Positions 16,910 through 23,753 of a stretch of 58,469 bases of DNA are shown here, piece after piece. This DNA comes from Chitinophagaceae bacterium (GTDB lineage: Bacteria > Bacteroidota > Bacteroidia > Chitinophagales > Chitinophagaceae): positions 1 to 58,469 of the forward strand of contig JAHEZD010000035.1 in NCBI GenBank assembly GCA_023251255.1, written 5' to 3'. The translations under genes were made by a program, and so were the position numbers. Under the pieces are notes generated by a model, which was given only the letters and a program-made list of their open reading frames with translations, had not been told where the DNA came from and did no database searches. Within the stretch, counting starts at the first letter, position 1. Each line of letters starts with the position of its first letter.

Positions 16910-17407
16910 TTAAAATAGGGTCTGCACGCCATGCTGTAACCTGAACTCATGTTGCAGCAACCATTTCTTGCGCCACATGCCACCAGAATAACCCACTAAA
17001 CTTTTATCGCTTCCAATAACCCTGTGGCAGGGAACAATGATGGCAATATGGTTCTTGCCATTGCTGCTGGCTGCCGCACGGATGCACTTGGGATCGCCAA
17101 GGCGTTTGGCCATATCCAAATAGCTGATGGTTTTGCCAAAGGGAATTTCCATCAGTTCGCTCCACACACGTTTCTGGAAATCCGTTCCTTCCTGGTGAAC
17201 AGGGATATTGAAACTTCTTCTCCTTCCCGCAAAATATTCAATCAACTGTTCCGTGCATTGGTGGATGATATCGCTAATGCCCGGCTGACCGTGAACAATT
17301 TGGTCCCTATTGTCCAGGAAGCTGAGTTCGGAAATATAATTGTCCGTGCCGCCAATCTGCAACAAACCAACAGGGCTTTCGTAATGTGTGTAGTACAGTT
17401 CACTCAT
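16910..17407 (-). CDS. ogt: Methylated-DNA--protein-cysteine methyltransferase
   Basis: This 165-residue suicide enzyme repairs O6-alkylguanine by moving the alkyl group to its own cysteine. The active site is in IIVPCHRVIG (Cys127), followed by LVGYSGGMWRKKWLLQHE. FQKRVWSELMEIPFGKTISY and AAASSNGKN make up the helix-turn-helix and Asn hinge. The short N-terminal domain YYTHYESPVGLLQIGG fits Ogt rather than Ada. It lies downstream of dps, csaA-like and a small broken frame on the same strand. Its ATG overlaps the end of that frame. Confidence 0.93.
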   Translation of the reverse strand: MSELYYTHYESPVGLLQIGGTDNYISELSFLDNRDQIVHGQPGISDIIHQCTEQLIEYFAGRRRSFNIPVHQEGTDFQKRVWSELMEIPFGKTISYLDMAKRLGDPKCIRAAASSNGKNHIAIIVPCHRVIGSDKSLVGYSGGMWRKKWLLQHEFRLQHGVQTLF

Positions 17408-17657
17408 GTTGATTTTTTTGGTACCCAGGTTTTCTTGGCGGCAATAAATATAAGAAAGTTAATCCTACAGTCAATTGGTCCAGCGGCTAGCCATCCGTCT
17501 TCGTTAACAATACAGTCTTGCGGTCACAATTATCAGGAACCAAGTTATAAAGTGTGGGTAAAGAATCTGTCAAATGAAACCCGGATTTTTTAAAGGGCAC
17601 ATTTTTAATAATAGTGCATGACGTACCATTTTCAAATGCGTATTCATTGTCCCACAT
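17400..17657 (-). pseudogene. Small unknown frame interrupted by one in-frame TAG
   Basis: An ATG at 17657, 4 bases after the csaA-like stop, opens a frame of 56 codons beginning MWDNEYAFENGTSCTIIKN and ending LLTKTDG before a TAG at 17489-17487. Beyond the TAG the same frame stays open for 28 codons (PLDQLTVGLTFLYLLPPRKP and on) to a TGA at 17402-17400, 7 bases into ogt. The frame thus fills the whole csaA-ogt gap with the tight spacing of an operon gene. A nonsense mutation or a sequencing error in an 85-residue gene would explain this. Otherwise it is a 56-residue protein. No family is recognised. Confidence 0.4.
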
Positions 17658-17661
17658 TTAT

Positions 17662-17994
17662 TTATCCAATTTGTTGCCCATTGCTTACCGGTTTGTCTGG
17701 CTGCAATAGAATTACCTGGTTGTTTTCATCGTACACGCCAAGTACCAAACATTCGCTGAAGAAGTTGGCTATTTGCTTTGGCGGGAAGTTGACAACGGCC
17801 ACAATCTGCTTGCCTATCAGGTCCTCCTTTGAATAATGGTGCGTTACCTGTGCAGAGGACTGCTTGATGCCCAATGCGCCAAAATCAATTTTCAACTGAT
17901 AGGCTGGTTTCTTTGCTTTTGCAAAGTCAACTGCCTCAATAATGGTACCTGTTCGTATTTCTATTTTTGAAAAGTCATCCCAAGTAATGGTCAT
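17662..17994 (-). CDS. csaA: CsaA-like tRNA-binding domain protein
   Basis: This 110-residue protein consists of one tRNA-binding OB domain. IEIRTGTIIEAVDFAKAKKP, the strand YQLKIDFGALGIKQSSAQVT and the block GKQIVAVVNFPPKQIANFFSE are typical of CsaA, which also matches the C-terminal extension of some methionyl-tRNA synthetases. CsaA is described as a chaperone-like or export-related protein; the exact role is unsettled. The start ATG at 17994 directly abuts the T-run of the dps terminator, so the leader is either very short or formed by read-through. Confidence 0.88.
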   Translation of the reverse strand: MTITWDDFSKIEIRTGTIIEAVDFAKAKKPAYQLKIDFGALGIKQSSAQVTHHYSKEDLIGKQIVAVVNFPPKQIANFFSECLVLGVYDENNQVILLQPDKPVSNGQQIG

Positions 17995-17998
17995 AAAA

Positions 17999-18022
17999 AA
18001 GCCTTGAATTGTTTCAAGGCTT
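17999..18022 (-). terminator. Intrinsic terminator after dps
   Basis: A perfect 10-bp inverted repeat (17999-18008 against 18013-18022) has a 4-base loop. On the minus strand the stem is followed by a T-run that runs straight into the csaA-like ATG at 17994. It should end dps transcripts. Confidence 0.75.
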
Positions 18023-18039
18023 AAAGTAAATGAAAATTC

Positions 18040-18510
18040 TTACTTGAGGTAACTTCTTACAAACCATGCCCACTTTTCATGTTGCTTCATGAGGCCAGTC
18101 AAGAAGTCCGTATTGCCATCATCCTTGTACTCATCTGAAAAGTTCTTGATGTCCCTACGTAATGCCTGCACCATTGTTTCATGGTCGGACAACAGGTTTT
18201 CCAACTGTTGCTTTTGGTTGTTGCTATATTCAGGTTCCGTAAGGCTGGTGAGGCTCAGGAAATCCTTTAAACGCCCTTCTGAGTAATGTCCTAACATGCG
18301 TACACGTTCCGCAATTTCATCAATGGCCTCATCAATGCCGCTGTACATGTCCTCATAAAATTTGTGCATTTCCATAAAGTTGCTGCCTTCCACGTTCCAA
18401 TGGTAGTTGCGGACCTTGGTATAGAGTACATATTCGTCTGCCAGGATTTGGTTGAGGCGGAGCGCCGCTGCTTGCAGGTTCTGTTCGGTTATTCCAATAT
18501 TTGTTTTCAT
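18040..18510 (-). CDS. dps: Dps ferritin-like DNA protection protein
   Basis: This 156-residue protein should form a 12-subunit shell that oxidises and stores iron and protects DNA in starvation or peroxide stress. The ferroxidase ligands are in NYHWNVEG (His), MHKFYEDMYSGIDEAIDEIAE (Asp and Glu) and the preceding helix. Length and helix layout (LADEYVLYTKVRNYHW, then LLSDHETMVQALRRDI, then LMKQHEKWAWFVRSYL) are normal. A TAAAGGTA element at 18527-18534 (minus strand TACCTTTA) is close to the -7 consensus. A terminator follows the gene. Confidence 0.93.
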   Translation of the reverse strand: MKTNIGITEQNLQAAALRLNQILADEYVLYTKVRNYHWNVEGSNFMEMHKFYEDMYSGIDEAIDEIAERVRMLGHYSEGRLKDFLSLTSLTEPEYSNNQKQQLENLLSDHETMVQALRRDIKNFSDEYKDDGNTDFLTGLMKQHEKWAWFVRSYLK

Positions 18511-18600
18511 AAAAATTGTTTAAGTGTAAAGGTAACAAACCAATAATTGGATTATGGAACATCTTTGTACTGGCCCCATTATTTGTCAGCAACAATTTCT

Positions 18601-18630
18601 TTTGCAGTTCATTTTAACGCATTACTTTGC
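18601..18630 (+). promoter_or_regulatory. Possible promoter for the SET-domain gene
   Basis: TTTG at 18601-18604 is followed after 18 bases by TACTTTGC, one base short of the TAnnTTTG spacing. The ATG is 16 bases further on. Confidence 0.35.
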
Positions 18631-18646
18631 TGCAAAATCTATTTGA

Positions 18647-19030
18647 ATGATCCTTCCTATTCTATTCATTGCGCCATCCCATAACAAGGGCAGGGGTGTT
18701 TATACAACAGAAAAAATAAAAGCAGGCACTACCATTGAAATTTCGCCTGTGATTGTACTGAGCCAGAAAGATAGGAAGAGCATCGAGGAAAGCCTTTTGT
18801 ACCATTATATTTTTGAATGGGGCAACAATAAGAAGAAGGGTGCGCTGGGCATGGGCTATATATCCATGTACAACCATAATTACGATGCCAACTGTGCATA
18901 TGAAATGGATTACGATGCATCTACCATGGAAATAAGAACAGTGAAGGATATACAGGCAGGGGAGGAACTGTACATTAACTACAATGCTGTTCCAGATGAT
19001 AAGACAGCTTTGTGGTTTGATGCTATCTAG
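18647..19030 (+). CDS. SET-domain protein (putative lysine methyltransferase)
   Basis: This 127-residue protein is a compact SET domain with almost nothing else. The N-terminal SET motif is NKGRGVYTTEKIKAGTTIE. SMYNHNYDANCAYEM corresponds to the NHS/C SAM-binding motif, and QAGEELYINYN is the closing catalytic Tyr motif. SET enzymes transfer a methyl group from SAM to lysine. Bacterial single-domain members are sporadic, with few known substrates (ribosomal, chaperone or host proteins). There is no signal peptide, so it should act in the cytoplasm. No histone-like gene is nearby to suggest a target. Confidence 0.8.
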   Translation: MILPILFIAPSHNKGRGVYTTEKIKAGTTIEISPVIVLSQKDRKSIEESLLYHYIFEWGNNKKKGALGMGYISMYNHNYDANCAYEMDYDASTMEIRTVKDIQAGEELYINYNAVPDDKTALWFDAI

Positions 19031-19057
19031 CCCTTGCTGTTCATCAAAAGATAGCAT
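19020..19057. repeat. Inverted repeat overlapping the SET gene stop
   Basis: ATGCTATCT (19020-19028) and AGATAGCAT (19049-19057) form a perfect 9-bp inverted repeat with a 20-base loop across the stop codon. It lacks a T-run, so it may stabilise the mRNA end rather than terminate. Confidence 0.35.
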
Positions 19058-19103
19058 GGCCAACTAATAAATTCATTTACTTTTATTGAAAACGATTCAG
19101 GAT

Positions 19104-19892
19104 ATGAAAACAGTTTATTCCATTATTATAGCGGCGTTTATTTGTTACACGCCGATGAAGGCCAGTGCATGGGGAACCAACGGCCACCGGATTGTTGGTG
19201 AAATTGCGGAAAGCTATTTATCGCCAGCAGCCAGGAAAGCCGTACTCGATATTTTGGGCAATGAATCAATGGCCATGACCAGTAACTGGCCGGATTTTAT
19301 TAAATCAGATACCAACTATAAATACCTGGATCCTTGGCATTACTGCAATTTTGAAGATGGGTTTACCATGGAAACATTCAAGGACTACCTGAAAAAAGAT
19401 ACCATTGTGGATGCCTATACCAAATTGAACTTCATCATCAAGGAACTGAAGGACAAACAACTACCAAAAGATAGGAAGCTGTTTTACCTACGTTTACTGA
19501 TACATATCGTGGGCGATATCCACCAGCCCATGCACTTGGGCAAGGTGGGCGATTTGGGCGGCAACAAAATCAAGTTAAGTTGGTTCAATGAGCCAACCAA
19601 CCTGCATGCCGTATGGGATGAGAAACTGGTAGAGAACCAGAAGCTAAGTTATACGGAGTATGCCAAAGCCATTAACCACGCAACCATAGCTGAGAGGACC
19701 AAGTGGCAGAAACAACCTTTAAGCGAATGGATGTTTGAATCATACACCATTAGCCGTGAACTGTATGCAGAAGTTAAGCCTGACCAGAAGCTGAGCTACA
19801 ATTACAACTTTGCACATATTGCCCAAGTAAATGCCCAATTGCTGAAAGGTGGTGTGAGACTGGCCGGATTGCTGAACAGTATTTTTGCTTAG
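19104..19892 (+). CDS. Secreted S1/P1-family nuclease
   Basis: This 262-residue zinc-dependent nuclease has a signal peptide (MKTVYSIIIAAFICYTPMKASA) and a mature N-terminal Trp (AWGTNGHRIVGEIAESYL), which in this family coordinates zinc. Other ligands are visible: NWPDFIKSD, DPWHYCNF, HIVGDIHQPMHLGKVGDLGGN and LHAVWDEKL. Such enzymes cleave single-stranded nucleic acids and 3'-nucleotides, here in the periplasm or outside, perhaps for phosphate supply. I use the ATG at 19104; a TTG upstream at 19086 is open. The PafA phosphatase at 21882 and the nuclease at 26989 could act in the same scavenging task. Confidence 0.9.
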   Translation: MKTVYSIIIAAFICYTPMKASAWGTNGHRIVGEIAESYLSPAARKAVLDILGNESMAMTSNWPDFIKSDTNYKYLDPWHYCNFEDGFTMETFKDYLKKDTIVDAYTKLNFIIKELKDKQLPKDRKLFYLRLLIHIVGDIHQPMHLGKVGDLGGNKIKLSWFNEPTNLHAVWDEKLVENQKLSYTEYAKAINHATIAERTKWQKQPLSEWMFESYTISRELYAEVKPDQKLSYNYNFAHIAQVNAQLLKGGVRLAGLLNSIFA

Positions 19893-19895
19893 AAG

Positions 19896-20028
19896 CTGTT
19901 TAGATTGCATTGGTGGAATTTTTTGCAGCGATTCTTGCAAAACCGATGGCTATCGGTCGTGTTAGTAATGGCAAAAATGGGTATACCCAAGGCATCAGGC
20001 AAATTTCCCAACCATTCGAATAGTTGCC
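19896..20028. repeat. Repeat-like gap downstream of the XRE gene
   Basis: This stretch holds CTGTTT...ATTGGTGGAATT (19896-19920) and GAATAGTTGCC (20018-20028). Both word pairs recur on the other side of the XRE gene at 20779-20813 and 20837-20890. It also has two perfect hairpins, TTTTGCA/TGCAAAA (19921-19942) and ACCGAT/ATCGGT (19942-19957), which could end the convergent transcripts. Confidence 0.4.
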
Positions 20029-20052
20029 AAAGCAAGTGCGGTAGCAATGAAA

Positions 20053-20565
20053 TTATACTTTCAGTTCATAGGCCTTGGCCAAACCTGCTTCCAGTTCAAC
20101 AACACGAATCTTCAACTTCGCCAATTCCAGTTCCAGTGCCCGTTGCTTAACAACTGCCTTTTGTTTTAGCAATTGCAGTTGAAGCGCCACTAAGCTGTTC
20201 TCTTCCATGAAAAGTGGATGGATTTCCAATATAGCAGCCACTTGCTGCATAGCCTGAACCTGTTCAAGTTGGCTATAGGCCCTTTCCTTTTTCAGCAGGA
20301 TTCTTTCCTTGGCAGCTTCACTTGCCCTGATGCGCTTATCCAGCCATTTATTTATATGGCTATTATCCAATTGCGCAGGTATGGCATTACTGGTTGCCTG
20401 CCTAGCGGCCACTTCCAACACAGATAGCAGCAAGTTGGATTTGGTCGGAAGTTCACGTTTGCCTATTTCCGTCATGCCTACCATACCAATCTTGCAATGG
20501 ATAAGTGTAGCAAGTTCCTCTTGGGAAATACCCAGCTTGTTGCGTAATTCTTTTAAATCAGACAT
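20053..20565 (-). CDS. XRE-family helix-turn-helix protein with coiled-coil tail
   Basis: This 170-residue protein has an N-terminal helix-turn-helix (about 1-50): LKELRNKLGISQEELATLIH and then MVGMTEIGKRELPT. The rest is strongly helical, including SEAAKERILLKKERAYSQLEQ and a C-terminal heptad-like region (LQLLKQKAVVKQRALELELA, RVVELEAGLAKAYEL) likely to dimerise. It is probably a transcription factor. The upstream gap carries nested AT-rich inverted repeats, suggesting autoregulation. Similar word pairs flank the gene on both sides, so it may sit on a small repeat-bounded unit. No toxin partner is visible. Confidence 0.7.
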   Translation of the reverse strand: MSDLKELRNKLGISQEELATLIHCKIGMVGMTEIGKRELPTKSNLLLSVLEVAARQATSNAIPAQLDNSHINKWLDKRIRASEAAKERILLKKERAYSQLEQVQAMQQVAAILEIHPLFMEENSLVALQLQLLKQKAVVKQRALELELAKLKIRVVELEAGLAKAYELKV

Positions 20566-20975
20566 ATATAGCGTTTAATGAACCAAGTTAAAAAGAATGT
20601 TATAAAAATTTTGTTATGATTTTTTTTAGCACAGAAAAAGTATAACAATTCTGTGATAAAAATTTGGGGATATATTTTTTTATAACAAAAAAATCATCAC
20701 AAACTCATCAAGGGAAATTCGGCAGCGTTTTTTTCGCAGGAAAACTTTGCAGTTTTTGAATTTTTCCAGTAGGGGAAACTGTTTGGAAGTTGCTTGATTG
20801 AATTGGTGGAATTCCCTTTCAGTTATTTGCACACCTGAATAGTTGGGCAGGAACGGTACAGGGCGGATGCTGAAGTCATGAATAGTTGCCCTATGGAGAA
20901 AACCCCAATGAATCCGCGGCTCAAAGTTTATAGGCAGGAAACCAGCGAATGGATCCAGGCAGTTGATTAGGTACT
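20566..20975. promoter_or_regulatory. Large gap upstream of XRE with nested inverted repeats
   Basis: This 410-base gap has no convincing ORF. The part nearest the XRE start is very AT-rich and holds GTTATAA (20599), GTTATGA (20613), TATAAC (20641) and TTATAAC (20680). CACAGAA/TTCTGTG form an inverted repeat at 20630-20636 and 20649-20655. A 16-base arm, 20611-20626, is inverted at 20687-20702 with one mismatch. The remainder (about 20715-20960) contains the repeated words listed for the XRE flanks. Confidence 0.5.
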
Positions 20976-21809
20976 TTAAAACATGGAGAGCTGCAATTGA
21001 TGCTTCCTGTGTTTTTTCTTCAGCGGCAGTTGGATGGAAATTTTATGCCCAATGTGGTAAACAGGTGTTTCCTCATAGCGTGAAGCCACCACCATTTTTG
21101 TGGTACCAGCATGTTTGTCAAACAGGGCCTGTACAAGTTCCGGTGAATTGTTGTTCTTGGAAAGATGCGATAGAATTAGGTGGCTCAAATGCTGCGGCTT
21201 GTGTTTAAGGTAGAGTTCCAGGGCCTGTGCATTGGAGAGGTGACCAAACCCATCCGCAATCCTTTTCTTTAAATGGTAGGGATAATTGCCGTTCATGAGC
21301 ATGTCCGTATCATAATTGGCTTCCAGAAAAGCGGCATGGCATTTTTTGAAATGGAACTGGACCTCGCTGCAAACAGCACCGATATCCGTGAATACCCCAA
21401 CATGGATTTCCTGATGGGCAATTACAAAACTGTAAGGGTCAATGGCATCATGCTTTTTGGTAAAGGCAGTTACTTGCAGTTCCCCAATCTTGATGGTTTC
21501 ATTGCTTTGGAAGGATCTCACTAAATGCTCTTCAATGGGGATTTTCGCATGCTGTAAGGTGGAACTGGTAATATATACGGGCAATTGGTGCTTCTTTGAT
21601 AGTGCAGGTATGCCAGTAATATGGTCGCCATGTTCATGCGACACCAAAATGGCTTTTACCTTTCCCATGTCAAGCCCCAAACGTGCCATTCTTTTTTCTG
21701 TTTCCCTGCAGGAAATGCCAGCATCTACCAATACTGCTTCATGGGAATTACCCACATAATAGCAGTTACCATTGCTACCGGAATTCAAGGAAGTGATAAA
21801 GAGGGACAT
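20976..21809 (-). CDS. MBL-fold metallohydrolase (YycJ/WalJ-like)
   Basis: This 277-residue protein belongs to the metallo-beta-lactamase fold. The metal motif is SHEHGDHITG, with further ligands in FTDIGAV (Asp) and LILSHLSKNNNS (His). The start MSLFITSLNSGSNGNCYYVG is characteristic of the YycJ/WalJ group, described as a 5'-3' DNA exonuclease or mismatch-repair helper in some bacteria. The basic tail PLKKKHRKHQLQ is notable. There is no signal peptide. The neighbouring PafA gene is on the same strand 72 bases upstream, but the two have no obvious functional link. Confidence 0.88.
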   Translation of the reverse strand: MSLFITSLNSGSNGNCYYVGNSHEAVLVDAGISCRETEKRMARLGLDMGKVKAILVSHEHGDHITGIPALSKKHQLPVYITSSTLQHAKIPIEEHLVRSFQSNETIKIGELQVTAFTKKHDAIDPYSFVIAHQEIHVGVFTDIGAVCSEVQFHFKKCHAAFLEANYDTDMLMNGNYPYHLKKRIADGFGHLSNAQALELYLKHKPQHLSHLILSHLSKNNNSPELVQALFDKHAGTTKMVVASRYEETPVYHIGHKISIQLPLKKKHRKHQLQLSMF

Positions 21810-21881
21810 CGGTCAAAGTAACAGTATTCCCGAAGAATTTCCAGTTAGAGGGCTAGTTATTTTTTGAATGGGGAAATGTGG

Positions 21882-23531
21882 TTATTTTATTACCTCCTCA
21901 ATCACTTTGCCAATGCAACCACTGGGCATTTGAATATGGAGCAATGCAGCCACTGTAGCGGAAATATCCGTCATATAGGTTTCCCTTTTCAAACTACCAT
22001 GCTTGATTCCAAAGCCATAAAATAACAAGGGTATATGTGAGTCGTAAGTATTCCATACACCATGGCTCATGCCCAGTTTACCGGCATCCATCACACCGGT
22101 TTTTGCAATGATGATCAAATCGCCGCTGCGTTGTGGGTTATGGCCATTTACAATCATTTCACGGATTTTCGTGGGCACAATGCTTGTATTCTGCTTGTCA
22201 ACCACGTTCAGGACCTCCTCTTTTTTCAGCAGGTATTGGGTAATGTTCTTTTTGATGGACCCTTCATCCAGTTTGGCGGAATCAATGGCAGTATGGTTCA
22301 AATAGATATCGAACTCATGCACGGCATTGATCAGTTTAGCGATGCCTGTTTGTTCCTTCAAATGGCTATTCAGTTCTTTCTTGATGTCGCCATCGTCCAT
22401 CCTTCCACCGGGAATACCATGTTTGTCAAGAAATTCAGGAATGTGGGCACCCGCATGATCAGCCGTTAAAAAAACAGTGTACTGGTTCCTGCCAACAGTT
22501 TTATCCAAGTAATCGAACAGGCTGCCCAATGTTTCATCAAGCTTGGCATAGGTATCCATTAGCTCCCAGGAATTAGGACCAAAAGCATGGCCCACATAAT
22601 CCGTGGAAGAAAAACTTACAGCCAGGAAATCCGTTGCTTCATGCCTGCCCATTTGCTCGCTGGCAATCGTTGTTTTCGCTAATTCACCCAAAATAGTATT
22701 ACCGTAAGGTGTACTTAATATTTTAGTGTAATCCTTTCCTTTAAATTGTTGCATGTTATAGGGGAAAGTAACTGGCTCCTTGCCATATAGTTGCTTTACG
22801 TAAGCACTATAATTGGTGTCGCAGGATTGCTGGTAAATATTCCTGGGCAATGAGAGGTTCCAATTTTTGTCATACAATGAATCTGCTACTTTTTTGCTGT
22901 TGAACTGCTGCATCCATTGAGGCTCTTCCTTCATGTAATAAGTGCTGGTAATAAAGTTGCCACTCTTTCCATCGTACCAATAAGCTGCATTGGCTGCGTG
23001 GCCTGCCGGTAAAATGGCACCCCTGTCTTTCATGGAAATGCCAATGACCTTACTATGGAAATTGGACGATAAACGCAGCTCATCTGTAATGGTGGTAACC
23101 CAAAGGTTGTTGGGGCTCATCTGTCCATCATCGGATTTCCCGCCGATACTTTGCACGGATTTATCCTCCACGCAGTACACCTCTTTCTTAAGTTTATTGT
23201 CCCACCAGTTGTTTCCTGTAATACCATTAATGGCAGGAACGCTACCGGTATAAACGCAGGCATGCCCACAAGCTGTAACGGTTGGTAGGTAGGGGACAAA
23301 AGTATTGTCGCAAGAAAAGCCATCACCCAATAACCTTTTAAATCCGCCATCGGCCCTGTACGCATCATAGAAACGGTAGAGGTAGTCCCAACGCATTTGG
23401 TCTATGACGATACCAACAACCAATTTGGGCTTAAGGCTTGAGGTAGAGGGTTTAGGGTTATTGGATTGCTTGTTTTGGGCAAAACTGCTGATGGATATTA
23501 GCGCTATAATAAGGCAGGAATATTTCTTCAT
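21882..23531 (-). CDS. pafA: PafA-like alkaline phosphatase
   Basis: The 549-residue protein has a signal peptide (MKKYSCLIIALISISSFA) and belongs to the alkaline phosphatase superfamily. Family motifs are GIVIDQMRWDYLYRF (metal Asp), LPTVTACGHACVYTG (nucleophile Thr), NGITGNNWWD (Asn), DYVGHAFGPNS (Asp, His), TADHAGAHIPEF (Asp-His) and LGMSHGVWNT (His). PafA of related bacteria is a periplasmic, phosphate-irrepressible monoesterase. I chose the ATG at 23531; upstream the frame continues only to a TTG. CAAAAGTA at 23553-23560 is a -7 box on the minus strand, without a clear -33 partner. The gene is divergent from the PLP synthase at 23754. Confidence 0.88.
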   Translation of the reverse strand: MKKYSCLIIALISISSFAQNKQSNNPKPSTSSLKPKLVVGIVIDQMRWDYLYRFYDAYRADGGFKRLLGDGFSCDNTFVPYLPTVTACGHACVYTGSVPAINGITGNNWWDNKLKKEVYCVEDKSVQSIGGKSDDGQMSPNNLWVTTITDELRLSSNFHSKVIGISMKDRGAILPAGHAANAAYWYDGKSGNFITSTYYMKEEPQWMQQFNSKKVADSLYDKNWNLSLPRNIYQQSCDTNYSAYVKQLYGKEPVTFPYNMQQFKGKDYTKILSTPYGNTILGELAKTTIASEQMGRHEATDFLAVSFSSTDYVGHAFGPNSWELMDTYAKLDETLGSLFDYLDKTVGRNQYTVFLTADHAGAHIPEFLDKHGIPGGRMDDGDIKKELNSHLKEQTGIAKLINAVHEFDIYLNHTAIDSAKLDEGSIKKNITQYLLKKEEVLNVVDKQNTSIVPTKIREMIVNGHNPQRSGDLIIIAKTGVMDAGKLGMSHGVWNTYDSHIPLLFYGFGIKHGSLKRETYMTDISATVAALLHIQMPSGCIGKVIEEVIK

Positions 23532-23552
23532 TGTTTGGTTTACTTGGGTAGG

Positions 23553-23560
23553 CAAAAGTA
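23553..23560 (-). promoter_or_regulatory. Possible -7 box for pafA
   Basis: On the minus strand this reads TACTTTTG, an exact TAnnTTTG, 22 bases before the pafA ATG. No exact -33 TTTG lies at 19-20 bases; the nearest (23585-23588) is 24 bases away. Confidence 0.45.
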
Positions 23561-23618
23561 CAGGTTGCCCGCTAGCAGTTCACGCAAATCGGTGATTAAG
23601 GAATTATGAACGTTGGGG

Positions 23619-23650
23619 TTTGCTTCATTGTTACCAAATGGTTACTTTTG
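23619..23650 (+). promoter_or_regulatory. Bacteroidota promoter for the PLP synthase gene
   Basis: TTTG at 23619-23622 is followed after 20 bases by TACTTTTG at 23643-23650. Expected start is near 23657, giving a leader of about 97 nt before the ATG at 23754. Confidence 0.65.
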
Positions 23651-23753
23651 CGGCCAACCAATTGGTACGAAGTATAGGGAGTACAATTTCAGGTTGCATG
23701 TTAACTAAGGGCCTGACCTATGGACCACAAGCAATAAACTACAAACTACAGAT

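Noticed and set aside
17024-17593. A 189-codon plus-strand frame opposite ogt
   Set aside because: It is a shadow of ogt, whose minus-strand product has all active-site motifs. The plus frame has no recognisable domains.
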